Of a stretch of 64,000 bases of DNA, positions 8,638-15,955 are shown piece after piece. Position numbers and translations under genes: made by a program. This DNA is from Streptomyces profundus. Its GTDB lineage: Bacteria > Actinomycetota > Actinomycetes > Streptomycetales > Streptomycetaceae. Positions within the stretch are counted from its first letter, which is position 1. Each line of letters opens with the position of its first letter. The DNA lies in the NCBI RefSeq assembly GCF_020740535.1, contig NZ_CP082362.1, positions 744,001 to 808,000 on the forward strand, written 5' to 3'. The notes under the pieces were generated by a model. That model was not told the origin of the DNA. It saw only the letters and a list, made by a program, of their open reading frames with translations, and ran no database searches.

Positions 8638-10104
8638 TTACCGGCCCTGCCGGTCCACGCGGTCCCGCGGCGGTGCGGGATCGTTGGGGGGTTCTGGGTC
8701 GCCGCCGCGGGGACGGCTGACGGGTTCGGTCGGCGGGCCCTCGCCCGCCGTGGGGTCCTGGGGCGGGGGCGCCCCGGGGGGCTCGCCGGCGCCAAGTGCG
8801 CCCCCCGAAGCACCGGAAGTCCCCGAAGTCCCCGAAGTCCCTGGCGCCCCCGAAACCCCCGAAGCTCCCGGCGTCCCGGCCCCCGCCGCCAGGCGCCGTT
8901 CCCGGGGGCGGGCGGTGAGGGTGAGGAAGCCGGCGAGCAGCACACAGGCCACGGCGCAGCCGCCCCACAGCCAGCCGCTGCCCCACCGTTGGATCACCGT
9001 GCCGCCGACCAGCGGCCCGATCATGGTGGCCGTGCTGAACGCCAGGGCGTAGAAGCCCAGATAGCGGCCCCTGGCCTGACGTGTCGACATGTCGGCGGCG
9101 ATGGACTGCGCGGACGGGTGGGCGCCCATCTCGCCGATGGTCCAGATGGAGACGGCCGTGGCGTAGAGGATCCAGGAGTCGGCGAAGCCCTGGAGCCCCA
9201 CGCCCAGCGCGGTGAAGAGCAGCGCGCCGGCCAGCACCGCCTCGCGGCGCCAGCGGGCGACGAGCCGCGCGGAGGGGATCTGGAGCGCGCAGAGCAGCAC
9301 CCCGTTGAGGGTGAGCAGGAAGCCGTACTCGGCGGAGGTGAAGCCGTCCTCCACCATCGCCACCGGCAGCGAGGAGGTGGACTGCACATAGACGACGGAG
9401 TAGACGAGCATGGCCAGCACGAAGGTGACGAAGACCCGGTCGCGCAGCACCTCTCGCAGGCCGCCGGGCGGCGCCGGCGGCGGGTCGGCGCCCCGGCGGC
9501 GGCGCCCGGTGGGCACATGGCTGTCGGTGACCCGGGCCAGCACGATGCTGGCCGAGACCAGCAGCACGCCGGCCTGGGCGTAGAAGAGGTAGGAGAAGGC
9601 GTGGTCGGCGATGAAGCCGGCCAGCAGCGGGCCGATGGCGTAGCCGAGGTTCACCGCCCAGAAGTTGTAGGCGAACGCGGCGCGCCGGTGCGCCTGGGGC
9701 ACCAGGTCGGTGATCAGCGCGGCGACGGCCGGCTGGGCCGCGCCGTTCACCAGGCCGAAGACGAACAACAGCACCGCGATCGCGGCGGGTTGGGGGAAGG
9801 AGGGGATCACCAGCATGGTGCCGGCGGAGAGCAGGAGGCTGCCGATCAGGGTGCGACGGCGCCCGATCACGTCGGAGAGCACGCCGCCGGCCAGGGCGGA
9901 GAGGACCACTCCCCCGCCGTAGCCGGAGACGATCATGCCGGCCTCCGAGGTGCTGAGCCCGGCGTCGCGGGTGAGGAAGAGCGTCATGAACGGGACGACG
10001 AAGCGTCCGGTCCAGGTGACGAGGACGGCGAACCAGAGCCACCAGAAGCTCGCGGGGAGGTCCGCCGCGCGGGTGGGCCGTTCCTGGGTCCTGCGGTGTG
10101 GCAT
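8638..10104 (-). CDS. MFS transporter with low-complexity C-terminal tail
   Basis: This 488-residue major facilitator has about 12 membrane helices, the cytoplasmic loop motif DVIGRRRTLIGS between helices 2 and 3, and an N-terminal PFMTLFL helix like sugar-efflux and MdtH-type exporters. After the last helix, about 85 residues form a Gly/Ser/Thr/Pro/Glu-rich tail encoded by short DNA repeats. AAGGA stands 8 nt before the ATG. It sits inside the ABC operon, 36 nt before the ATPase gene and 27 nt after the binding-protein gene, so it is co-transcribed. An export role complementary to the importer, for example product or toxic guanidino-compound efflux, is inference. Confidence 0.88.
   Translation of the reverse strand: MPHRRTQERPTRAADLPASFWWLWFAVLVTWTGRFVVPFMTLFLTRDAGLSTSEAGMIVSGYGGGVVLSALAGGVLSDVIGRRRTLIGSLLLSAGTMLVIPSFPQPAAIAVLLFVFGLVNGAAQPAVAALITDLVPQAHRRAAFAYNFWAVNLGYAIGPLLAGFIADHAFSYLFYAQAGVLLVSASIVLARVTDSHVPTGRRRRGADPPPAPPGGLREVLRDRVFVTFVLAMLVYSVVYVQSTSSLPVAMVEDGFTSAEYGFLLTLNGVLLCALQIPSARLVARWRREAVLAGALLFTALGVGLQGFADSWILYATAVSIWTIGEMGAHPSAQSIAADMSTRQARGRYLGFYALAFSTATMIGPLVGGTVIQRWGSGWLWGGCAVACVLLAGFLTLTARPRERRLAAGAGTPGASGVSGAPGTSGTSGTSGASGGALGAGEPPGAPPPQDPTAGEGPPTEPVSRPRGGDPEPPNDPAPPRDRVDRQGR
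8801..8880. repeat. Short tandem repeats in MFS tail
   Basis: Imperfect 9-bp units of the type CCCCGAAGT are repeated here and encode the GTSGTSG-like low-complexity tail of the MFS protein. Likely slippage-prone, no other role seen. Confidence 0.6.
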
Positions 10105-10131
10105 GGGGTTCCTTCGGGCCGAGCCTGGGGG

Positions 10132-11709
10132 CTACCGCTCCTGGACCGTCAGCGTGTGGAAGTCGAGGGTGTAGGGCTCGGCGATGCTGTGGGACTCGGC
10201 GACCTGGCCGAGCCAGGGCTGGGCGGCGACGAAGTCGTTCACATAGGCCCAGGCGGGGGTGCAGGAGGCTTCCTCGTTGGCCAGGGCGGCGGCCACGTAG
10301 GTCTCGGGATCGCCGGTGACCAGGGCCTCGGAGAGCAGTTCGGTGGTCGCGTCCGAGAAGCACTGGAGGTGGTTGAGACCGCCGTCCTGGTCCCAGAACA
10401 CATGCCCGTACATATAGGGGTTGCTGGAGTCGGGCCAGGTGCCGGAGGCGACATAGACGTCGGGGGCGTTCGCCGGGTCGGCGGCGAACTCGCCGAAGAC
10501 CTGGGCGGTCTGGTAGCTGGTGATGGTGGCGTCCAGGCCCAGGCCCTGGAGTTGGGCGGCGACGAGGTTGGCGATCTGGGCGTCGTCGGCGCTGGACGCC
10601 GCGTGCCCGATCAGCACCGTCTTCCCCGATCCGGACAGGCCCGCCGCGTACGCGGCCAGGGGCGCGGGGTCGTGGACGATCTCCCGGGACTCGGCGCCGT
10701 CGGGCAGCGCGCCGCGCGAGTAGCTGCCGACCGCCAACTCGGCCTTGTGGGCGACCACCTGATCGATGACTCCGGCCCAGTCCACCGCCTGGAACATGGC
10801 CTCCCGCGCCTCGGGCGTGGCCAGGAAGGGGCGGTTGGGGTTCATGTAGAGCACGCCGACCTGGAACGAGGGGAGGCTGTACGCCTGGAGGTCGTCGTCC
10901 TCGATGTAGCGCGCCTGGGAGGCCGAGGGCACCGCGCCGATGATGGCCGACAGATCGCCGTTGTCCAGGGCGAGTTGCATGGCGGAGGTGTCGGTGTACA
11001 CCGGCAGGTCGATGGTGGTGAACGTGGCCTCGCCGCCCCAGTAGTCCGGGTAGGCGGTCATCTCGTACCGCTCGCCGACCCGGGCCTCGGACAGCTGGTA
11101 GGGGCCGGTGCCGGCGGAGTGGGTGCTCAGATAGCGCTGGGCGTGGTCGTCGCCGGCGTTCTCGGCCAGCGCGGTGGGGCTGATCATGCGCGGGCCGTAG
11201 GGCGAGGCGAGGTAGTCGAGGAAGGCGGAGTTGGGCTCGGAGAGGTGGATCGTCACCGTGGCCCCGTCCACCACCTCGACGCTCTCCACCCCGGCGACCA
11301 TGTAGGCGGGCCCGGCGCCGACGGCGGTCCGCCGGTCGAAGGACGTCTCGACGGCCTCGGGGGTGAACGGGGTCCCGTCGTGGAAGGTGACGCCCTCGCG
11401 CAGGGTGAAGGTGTAGCTGGTGTGGTCCGCGGACGCCTCCCACGCGGTGGCCAGGGCGGGGCCGATGGTGGAGGTGTCCACGCCCGGCTCGTAACGGACC
11501 AGGCCCTCGTACATGTTGGTGGTCAGCGCCAGGCCGTTGCCCGAGTAGTAGACGTCGGGGTCGGGGGGCTGGCCGATGTCGTTGAGCAGGCCGACGCGCA
11601 GCACCCCGTCGGTGGGCGCGGCGGAGCCGGTGCCGCCCTCGCCGCCGCCGCAGGCGGCGACCGTGAGGGCCAGCACGGCGGCCAGGGACGCGGCGGTGTG
11701 CCGTTTCAT
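10132..11709 (-). CDS. ABC transporter substrate-binding lipoprotein, family 5 (DppA/NikA class)
   Basis: This 525-residue extracytoplasmic solute-binding protein has a lipoprotein signal ending at Cys20 (ALTVAACGGG). Family-5 hallmarks follow: VGLLNDIGQPPDPDVYYS near the mature N terminus, TNMYEGLVRYEPG, LATAWEASADHTSYTFTLREGVTFHDGTP and TGPYQLSE. The family binds peptides, nickel-chelates or other cationic compounds, and the sequence alone does not say which. The gene is second in the leftward operon, directly after the His-rich ureohydrolase (37-nt gap) and before the MFS gene. It should deliver its ligand to the permease and ATPase components encoded downstream. Confidence 0.92.
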   Translation of the reverse strand: MKRHTAASLAAVLALTVAACGGGEGGTGSAAPTDGVLRVGLLNDIGQPPDPDVYYSGNGLALTTNMYEGLVRYEPGVDTSTIGPALATAWEASADHTSYTFTLREGVTFHDGTPFTPEAVETSFDRRTAVGAGPAYMVAGVESVEVVDGATVTIHLSEPNSAFLDYLASPYGPRMISPTALAENAGDDHAQRYLSTHSAGTGPYQLSEARVGERYEMTAYPDYWGGEATFTTIDLPVYTDTSAMQLALDNGDLSAIIGAVPSASQARYIEDDDLQAYSLPSFQVGVLYMNPNRPFLATPEAREAMFQAVDWAGVIDQVVAHKAELAVGSYSRGALPDGAESREIVHDPAPLAAYAAGLSGSGKTVLIGHAASSADDAQIANLVAAQLQGLGLDATITSYQTAQVFGEFAADPANAPDVYVASGTWPDSSNPYMYGHVFWDQDGGLNHLQCFSDATTELLSEALVTGDPETYVAAALANEEASCTPAWAYVNDFVAAQPWLGQVAESHSIAEPYTLDFHTLTVQER

Positions 11710-11746
11710 GGGGAACTCCTCGATGGTTCGGGCTGGTCGGCGCGGG

Positions 11747-13063
11747 TCAGGCGCGGTCCCGCAGCGCGCGGGAGTGGCCCGGGCCCAGGGCGCCCGGGTG
11801 CAGGTAGTCGGGCTCGGTCAGGCCCTTGCGGCGCATGGCGATGCCGGTGAGGGCCTCGCGCACGGCGCGGTTGGCCAGCAGCGCGGTGATCTCGCCCCGG
11901 TCGTCGTAGGGCGGGCTGACCTCGACGACGTCCATGCCGACGATGCCCACCTCGGCGGCCAGTCGGCGCACGGCGGTGAGCACGTCGACGCTGGTCAGCC
12001 CGCCGGGTTCGGGGGTGCCCGTGCCGGGTGCGTAGGCCGGGTCGGCGACGTCGATGTCGAGCGAGACATAGAGGTGGTCGGCCTGGTCGAGGGCCTCGTC
12101 CACGGCGCGCTCCAGGACCTTGGCGAAGCCGTCCCGGTTGATCTCGGCCATGAAGTGGGTGCGCATCCGGCGCTCGTCCATCCAGTCGATGGTCTCCTGG
12201 TCGGGCCAGTAGCCCCGCAGGCCGACCTGGACGAAGTTCCTGCCCGGCACCGCGCCGCTCTCGATCAGCTTCCGCATCGGGGTGCCGTGGCTGGCGAGGC
12301 TGCCCGGGGTGTCGGTTCCGGTGTCGGCGTGCGCGTCGAAGTGGACGATGCCGACCTTGCCGTAGCCGTAGTGGTCGGCGAGCGCGGTGGCGGATGGCCA
12401 GGTGGTGGCGTGGTCGCCGCCGAGGATGATCGGGATGGCGCCCGCGTCGACGATGGTGCCGACGAACTTGCGGATTCCTTCGAAGGTGGTCCAGGTGTTG
12501 CCGACCTTGATCGGCGCGTCGCCGTAGTCGCAGACCTTGAGTTCCTCGAAGGCGTCGACCCGCACATCGAGGGAGTAGTGCGCCCGGCCGTAGCCGCCCT
12601 TGTAGTCGCAGGAACGGATGGCCAGCGGGCCGTGGTTGGTGCCGCTGCGCCCGGACGCGGTCGCGTCCCACGGCACCCCGCAGATGGCGACGTCCATCTC
12701 GCCGGCCACCAGGTCCTCGGGGGTGAGGCAGACCGGGAGCTTGGCGAAGGTCTGGATGCCGGCGAAGCCGCCCTCCCCCTTGCGGTTGACGAAGATGGGG
12801 CCCGGTCTGCGGTCGACGTTGAAGTCGTCCACGGCGCCATGGCCGTCAAGTCCCTTGCCCAGCCGGGGCGGTTGCTCCCAGAAGCCCTCGCCGAAGTCGT
12901 GGTGGTGTTGGTGACCGTCCCCGGGGCCGCCCTGATGGTGCCCGTCCTGATGGTGCCCGTGCTGATGCTGCCCGTGCTGATGCTGCCCGTCCTGATGCTG
13001 CCCGTGCTGGTGGTGCCCGTGCTGGTCCGGCGGCTGGCTGGAATCACTGCGGTTCTCGGACAT
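11747..13063 (-). CDS. Ureohydrolase (agmatinase/guanidinase family) with His-rich N-terminal repeats
   Basis: This 438-residue arginase-superfamily enzyme hydrolyses a guanidino group to urea. All dinuclear metal ligands are visible: GGDH at 215-218, DAHAD at 243-247 and SLDIDVADP at 334-342, with the substrate loop APGTGTPEPGG just after. Residues 15-55 hold 17 histidines in five-residue units (HGQHQ type), which is not part of the usual enzyme and looks like a metal-storage or metal-delivery tail as in HypB or UreE. Start ATG 13063 keeps this tail; its ribosome site is weak (GAGAGGG at 3 nt). The gene leads the operon with a peptide/nickel-class ABC transporter. Agmatinase, guanidinobutyrase or nickel-dependent guanidine hydrolase are all possible; I cannot choose from sequence. 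Confidence 0.88.
   Translation of the reverse strand: MSENRSDSSQPPDQHGHHQHGQHQDGQHQHGQHQHGHHQDGHHQGGPGDGHQHHHDFGEGFWEQPPRLGKGLDGHGAVDDFNVDRRPGPIFVNRKGEGGFAGIQTFAKLPVCLTPEDLVAGEMDVAICGVPWDATASGRSGTNHGPLAIRSCDYKGGYGRAHYSLDVRVDAFEELKVCDYGDAPIKVGNTWTTFEGIRKFVGTIVDAGAIPIILGGDHATTWPSATALADHYGYGKVGIVHFDAHADTGTDTPGSLASHGTPMRKLIESGAVPGRNFVQVGLRGYWPDQETIDWMDERRMRTHFMAEINRDGFAKVLERAVDEALDQADHLYVSLDIDVADPAYAPGTGTPEPGGLTSVDVLTAVRRLAAEVGIVGMDVVEVSPPYDDRGEITALLANRAVREALTGIAMRRKGLTEPDYLHPGALGPGHSRALRDRA
12931..13020. repeat. Six 15-bp tandem repeats encoding the His-rich tail
   Basis: Six head-to-tail 15-bp units of the form (G/C)CTG(A/G)TG(G/C)TGCCCGT, with only a few substitutions, encode on the minus strand five-residue units H/D-G-Q/H-H-Q. 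The array length could vary between strains by slippage without a frameshift because the unit is a multiple of three. Confidence 0.85.
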
Positions 13064-13189
13064 GGGCCCTCTCTGCGGATAAGCCGTAGCTGTCCCGATG
13101 AGGCGGGAGCATGGCCTGATTCGCCCCTCTGTGGGAGGAATGGCCGCCGGTGTGAACCTCGTTGTCCCCTGGGCACGGCCAACGCGCCG

Positions 13190-13239
13190 TCTCGTTCGGG
13201 TAGGACGAGAAACTAGGGACTGCGAAATCGATTCGTCAA
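13190..13239 (-). promoter_or_regulatory. Ureohydrolase operon promoter with overlapping inverted repeat
   Basis: On the minus strand TTGACG (13239-13234) and TAGTTT (13215-13210) are separated by 18 nt, a good vegetative promoter. An inverted repeat TCTCGT/ACGAGA with a 9-nt centre (13190-13210) begins at the end of the -10 box and covers the expected transcription start, so it could be the operator for the divergent LacI protein or the first hairpin of the leader. Confidence 0.55.
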
Positions 13240-13417
13240 TGGCCAACCGGGCTGCCGTAGCGGGTGTTTACACAGCTGGTGCGGTAGTGGACCGCTCCGG
13301 GGGAGCCCGAAGCGCCGAGGAAGCCTGGCCGTAACACGGGCGATCGTTTTCGGACGCTCGGCGCCCGGAGGCCACCGCCCGGAAGGGACGGTTTCCCGGC
13401 GAGCGGATCGGCGCTCG

Positions 13418-13423
13418 TATGAT
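13418..13423 (+). promoter_or_regulatory. -10 box for leaderless LacI transcript
   Basis: TATGAT ends exactly 6 nt before the ATG at 13430 and no ribosome site is present, so transcription should start at the initiation codon. I see no clear -35 box. Confidence 0.55.
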
Positions 13424-13429
13424 GTGCCC

Positions 13430-14467
13430 ATGAGGCGCCAGACCGTGACGCTCAAGGACGTGGCCAGAGCGGCGAACGTCTCACCCAGCACCGCGTCCCA
13501 GGCGCTCTCCGGCGGTGGCCGGATGACGGACGCCACGCGGCGGGCCGTCGCCCGCGCCGCCGAGGAGTTGAACTACCGCCCCAATGTGGTCGCTCAGGGG
13601 CTGCGCACCGGATCGGTTCGGTCCATCGGACTGCACCATCTGCACGCCGGTGACCGCTTCGCCTCCGACTACTTCCGGGAGTTTGTGACCGGCGTGCTGG
13701 ACGGCACCCAGGCCGCCGACTACGACCTGACCCTGCTCTCCAGCAACCCCCAGGTGCCGCGGAACCGGGTGCCCCGGGTGGACGGCGTGATCATCGCCGA
13801 CCCGATCGCCGACGACCTGCGCGCCCGCCAACTCCTGGAGTCGGGACTGCCGGTGGTCGCCGGCGAGCACCTGCCGCCCGGGATGCCGGGCTGTCCGGTG
13901 ATCGTCGCCGACCACGCGGCGGCGCTCCGCGCGATCCTGGACCGCGCGCTGGCGCACGGCATCCGCCGCCCCGCCTTTGTCGGCCCGGACGCCAACAGCG
14001 GCTGGGGCGTGCTGCTGCGCGCCGAGTTCCTCGCCTGGTGCGAGGAACAAGGGCTGCCGGGCGCCACGGGCGAAAGTCGGTTCGGCGACATGTCGGTACG
14101 CGAACACCAGGCGGGAATCGAGGCGTTGCTCGCCAGGGAGCCGGCGACGGACCTGCTGGTGATGTCGTCGGAGCCGATCGTGCGCGGCGCGCTGCCGGTC
14201 CTGGAAGCGGCGGGCCGGCGGGTGGGCGAAAACCTGCTGGTGGCGTGCTGCGGGGACAGTCGCACGCTGACCATGACCACACCGCCGGTGACCGCCGTCG
14301 ATCTCCATCCGCGCGCGCTGGGCCAGGCGTGCGCCGAGCTGCTGATCCGCGTGGTCGAGCACGAGGTGGCGCCGCCCGAGGCGCCCACCGTGCTCCCGGC
14401 CGAGGTCCACTGGCGCGCCTCGCTCCCCCATCGGCCGGCCACCGCCTCCGCCTCCGTCGTCGCCTGA
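13430..14467 (+). CDS. LacI-family transcriptional regulator
   Basis: This 345-residue repressor begins with a LacI helix-turn-helix and hinge (VTLKDVARAANVSPSTASQALSGG, ELNYRPNVVAQGL) and continues with a periplasmic-binding-protein-like effector domain (VRSIGLHH to the C terminus). I prefer ATG 13430 over GTG 13424 because the TATGAT box 6 nt upstream predicts a leaderless start there. It is divergent from the ureohydrolase/ABC operon with a 366-nt shared control region and is the obvious candidate regulator of it. Most LacI proteins sense sugars; control of a guanidino-compound operon would be unusual, so the effector is open. Confidence 0.92.
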   Translation: MRRQTVTLKDVARAANVSPSTASQALSGGGRMTDATRRAVARAAEELNYRPNVVAQGLRTGSVRSIGLHHLHAGDRFASDYFREFVTGVLDGTQAADYDLTLLSSNPQVPRNRVPRVDGVIIADPIADDLRARQLLESGLPVVAGEHLPPGMPGCPVIVADHAAALRAILDRALAHGIRRPAFVGPDANSGWGVLLRAEFLAWCEEQGLPGATGESRFGDMSVREHQAGIEALLAREPATDLLVMSSEPIVRGALPVLEAAGRRVGENLLVACCGDSRTLTMTTPPVTAVDLHPRALGQACAELLIRVVEHEVAPPEAPTVLPAEVHWRASLPHRPATASASVVA

Positions 14468-14569
14468 CCCCTGCCCCCTGGCCCCTGGCCCGGCGGGTGT
14501 CCGGCCGTGGCCGGCGCCCAGCGTGGGGCGGCGGTCGGAAAGGGCCTGGGACGAAGGCGCGGGAGGGCA

Positions 14570-14575
14570 TAGGGT
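14570..14575 (+). promoter_or_regulatory. -10 box for leaderless S4-protein transcript
   Basis: TAGGGT lies 6 nt before the ATG at 14582. No Shine-Dalgarno sequence is present in that space. Confidence 0.5.
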
Positions 14576-14581
14576 CGGGGC

Positions 14582-14959
14582 ATGGCGGGTGAGCAGGGAA
14601 GCGTGCGCGTGGACACCTGGATCTGGGCGGTGCGGCTGGTCAAGACGCGGTCGATGGCGGCGTCCGCCTGCCGCGCCGGCCATGTCAAGGTCAACAGCGA
14701 GCGGGTCAAGCCGGCGCAGGCGGTGAAGGTCGGCGACGAGGTCAGGGTCTGGCACGCCGGGCGGGAGCGGGTGGTCGAGGTCACCCGACTCATCCGCAAG
14801 CGGGTCGGCGCGCCCACCGCGGCGGAGTGCCTGATCGACAACAGTCCCCCGCCGCCGCCCCGGGTCGAGATCCCCGCCGTCCCGGTGCGCGACCGGGGCG
14901 CCGGCCGGCCCACCAAGCGCGACCGGCGCGAACTGGACCGGTTGCGCCGCGAGCAGTGA
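14582..14959 (+). CDS. S4-domain RNA-binding protein (Hsp15-like)
   Basis: This small basic protein of 125 residues has an S4 RNA-binding domain at about residues 9-70 (VRVDTWIWAVRLVKTRSMAASACRAG, then VKVNSERVKPAQAVKVGDEV). The arrangement matches the Hsp15/RqcP-type family, which binds large ribosomal subunits carrying stalled nascent chains. The C terminus is a Pro-rich stretch and a highly charged basic tail (KRDRRELDRLRRE). The mRNA is probably leaderless. It stands alone downstream of the LacI gene (114-nt gap). The ribosome-rescue role comes from family knowledge only. Confidence 0.85.
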   Translation: MAGEQGSVRVDTWIWAVRLVKTRSMAASACRAGHVKVNSERVKPAQAVKVGDEVRVWHAGRERVVEVTRLIRKRVGAPTAAECLIDNSPPPPPRVEIPAVPVRDRGAGRPTKRDRRELDRLRREQ

Positions 14960-14986
14960 CACCGGGCGCCCCGGACGGGACAGGCC

Positions 14987-15277
14987 CTAGGAGGCGGCGC
15001 CCTCGGTCAGGTGCTGGTACTCGGGGTGCCGCGCGAGCCAGCCGACGATGAACGGGCAGGTGGCGAGGACGCGCAGCCCTCGGCGGTCGGCGTCCTCCAG
15101 CGCGGTTCTGGCCAGCTCGCCGCCGGCGCCGCGCCCCTCGAACTCCGCGCGGACCTCGGTATGCGGATAGACCACCAGATCCCCGGTGCGCACATAGTCG
15201 GCGAAGCCGGCGAACTCACCGTCCACCCACGCCTCGAACCGGCTCTGCCGGCTGTTGTCCCGCACCGCTGTGCTCAT
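14987..15277 (-). CDS. Small GNAT-type N-acetyltransferase (YjdJ-like)
   Basis: This 96-residue protein belongs to the short GNAT subfamily with a compact acetyl-CoA fold. Visible blocks are FEAWVDGEFAGFADYVRTGDLVVYPHTEV, the acetyl-CoA loop FEGRGAGGELARTALEDA (R/Q-x-x-G-x-G/A form) and the C-terminal CPFIVGWLARHPEYQHL. The start at 15277 is set by family length and by a CAGGAT box 7 nt upstream, suggesting a leaderless message. Its first 62 bases overlap the 3' end of the MarR gene in another frame of the same strand. The substrate is unknown; such proteins often acetylate small molecules or protein N termini. Confidence 0.85.
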   Translation of the reverse strand: MSTAVRDNSRQSRFEAWVDGEFAGFADYVRTGDLVVYPHTEVRAEFEGRGAGGELARTALEDADRRGLRVLATCPFIVGWLARHPEYQHLTEGAAS

Positions 15278-15866
15278 GAGCGTCATCCTGCCCCGCGCGC
15301 CCACGCGCCGCATCGTCGGCGGCGCCGTTCGGGCGGGTGCCCCGTGGCCCCCGCGGCGAGGCGTCCGCCCCCTCGCCCACGGGCGGCCCCTCCATCCGCG
15401 CGGCGGCCTCGGCGACGCGGTCGCGGAAGGAGCGGCGGGCCAGCGCCTCCTCCAACTCGGTGAGCGACCGCGCGAGCGGGACGGAGAGTTCGGCGTCCAG
15501 GTCGGCGACGGCGGCCTCGGCGAGGGCCCACTCCCGTTCCAGCACCGACCGCATCGCCTCGGCCTCCTCGGTCAGCCGCACCACCCGCTGCCGCGCGTCC
15601 TCCCCCACCGACAGCTCGACCAGGCCACGCCGCACGAGTTGCGCGACGGTCTGGCTGGCCGCCGAGTGGGTCACCGAGAGGGCCTCGGCCAGCTCCCTGA
15701 TGGTGCTGGGCCCCCGGGCGGTCAGCGCCCGGATCGCCGGCGTGAACCGGGGCCGGTAGTCGGTGAGCCCCAGGGACGGATAGACGTCGGCGAGGTCGTT
15801 CTCCAGCAGATCGAGCAGATGGCGCAGCCGGGTGCCGATGCCGGTGAGCGCGGGAGTGGTGGCCAT
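15216..15866 (-). CDS. MarR-family transcriptional regulator
   Basis: This 216-residue regulator has a winged helix-turn-helix around residues 40-105 (STIRELAEALSVTHSAASQTVAQLVRRGLVELSVGEDARQR is its core, quoted here only by position 50-90), with flanking dimerisation helices. The last 45 residues are Gly/Pro/Arg-rich and longer than usual, and their coding bases overlap the GNAT gene by 62 nt, so the tail may be a by-product of the overlap. A TATCTT box lies 7 nt before the ATG with no ribosome site. Divergent from the proline iminopeptidase gene, with a 20-bp operator at 15901-15920. Confidence 0.88.
   Translation of the reverse strand: MATTPALTGIGTRLRHLLDLLENDLADVYPSLGLTDYRPRFTPAIRALTARGPSTIRELAEALSVTHSAASQTVAQLVRRGLVELSVGEDARQRVVRLTEEAEAMRSVLEREWALAEAAVADLDAELSVPLARSLTELEEALARRSFRDRVAEAAARMEGPPVGEGADASPRGPRGTRPNGAADDAARGRAGQDDAHEHSGAGQQPAEPVRGVGGR
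15285..15290 (-). promoter_or_regulatory. Possible -10 box for GNAT gene inside MarR gene
   Basis: CAGGAT on the minus strand, 7 nt before the ATG at 15277, lies within the MarR coding sequence. Confidence 0.35.
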
Positions 15867-15873
15867 GCGCAGA

Positions 15874-15879
15874 AAGATA
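15874..15879 (-). promoter_or_regulatory. -10 box for leaderless MarR transcript
   Basis: TATCTT on the minus strand, 7 nt before the ATG at 15866. The operator at 15901-15920 covers the -35 region. Confidence 0.45.
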
Positions 15880-15900
15880 GCCGAAGGCGACAGGTATGAC

Positions 15901-15920
15901 AGCACTGATATAACAGCGCT
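15901..15920. promoter_or_regulatory. Palindromic MarR-type operator
   Basis: This 20-bp near-perfect palindrome (AGC-CTG-TATA-CAG-GCT, with mismatches only at the second and fourth gaps) lies between the divergent MarR and iminopeptidase genes, 35 bases from either start. MarR dimers bind sites of this size, so autoregulation and control of the peptidase are likely. Confidence 0.6.
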
Positions 15921-15955
15921 ACGACAAATCGGCGCCGTTCCCCGGGAGGTACCCC

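Larger units (their letters stand above)
13064..13429. other. Divergent intergenic region between ureohydrolase operon and LacI gene
   Basis: The region is 366 nt with no gene I can support. The left half would be a leader of about 140 nt for the ureohydrolase mRNA, starting from the promoter at 13210-13239. The right half carries the promoter of the LacI gene. The middle (13240-13400) shows no clear motif to me. Confidence 0.6.

Noticed and set aside
8801..8880. CRISPR-like or regulatory repeat
   Set aside because: Units are 9 bp, adjacent without spacers and in frame with the MFS coding sequence; ordinary low-complexity coding repeat.
6580..11850. Plus-strand open frame of over 1,700 codons across the ABC operon
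   Set aside because: It is the antisense shadow of five clear transporter genes; its product is Gly/Arg/Asp-rich without any domain, as expected for GC-rich DNA read on the wrong strand.
13064..13250. Guanidine riboswitch before the ureohydrolase
   Set aside because: I looked for the conserved aptamer cores (such as ACGGC and GGUCCGAGAG-type segments of class I) and did not find them; kept only as an unexplained leader.
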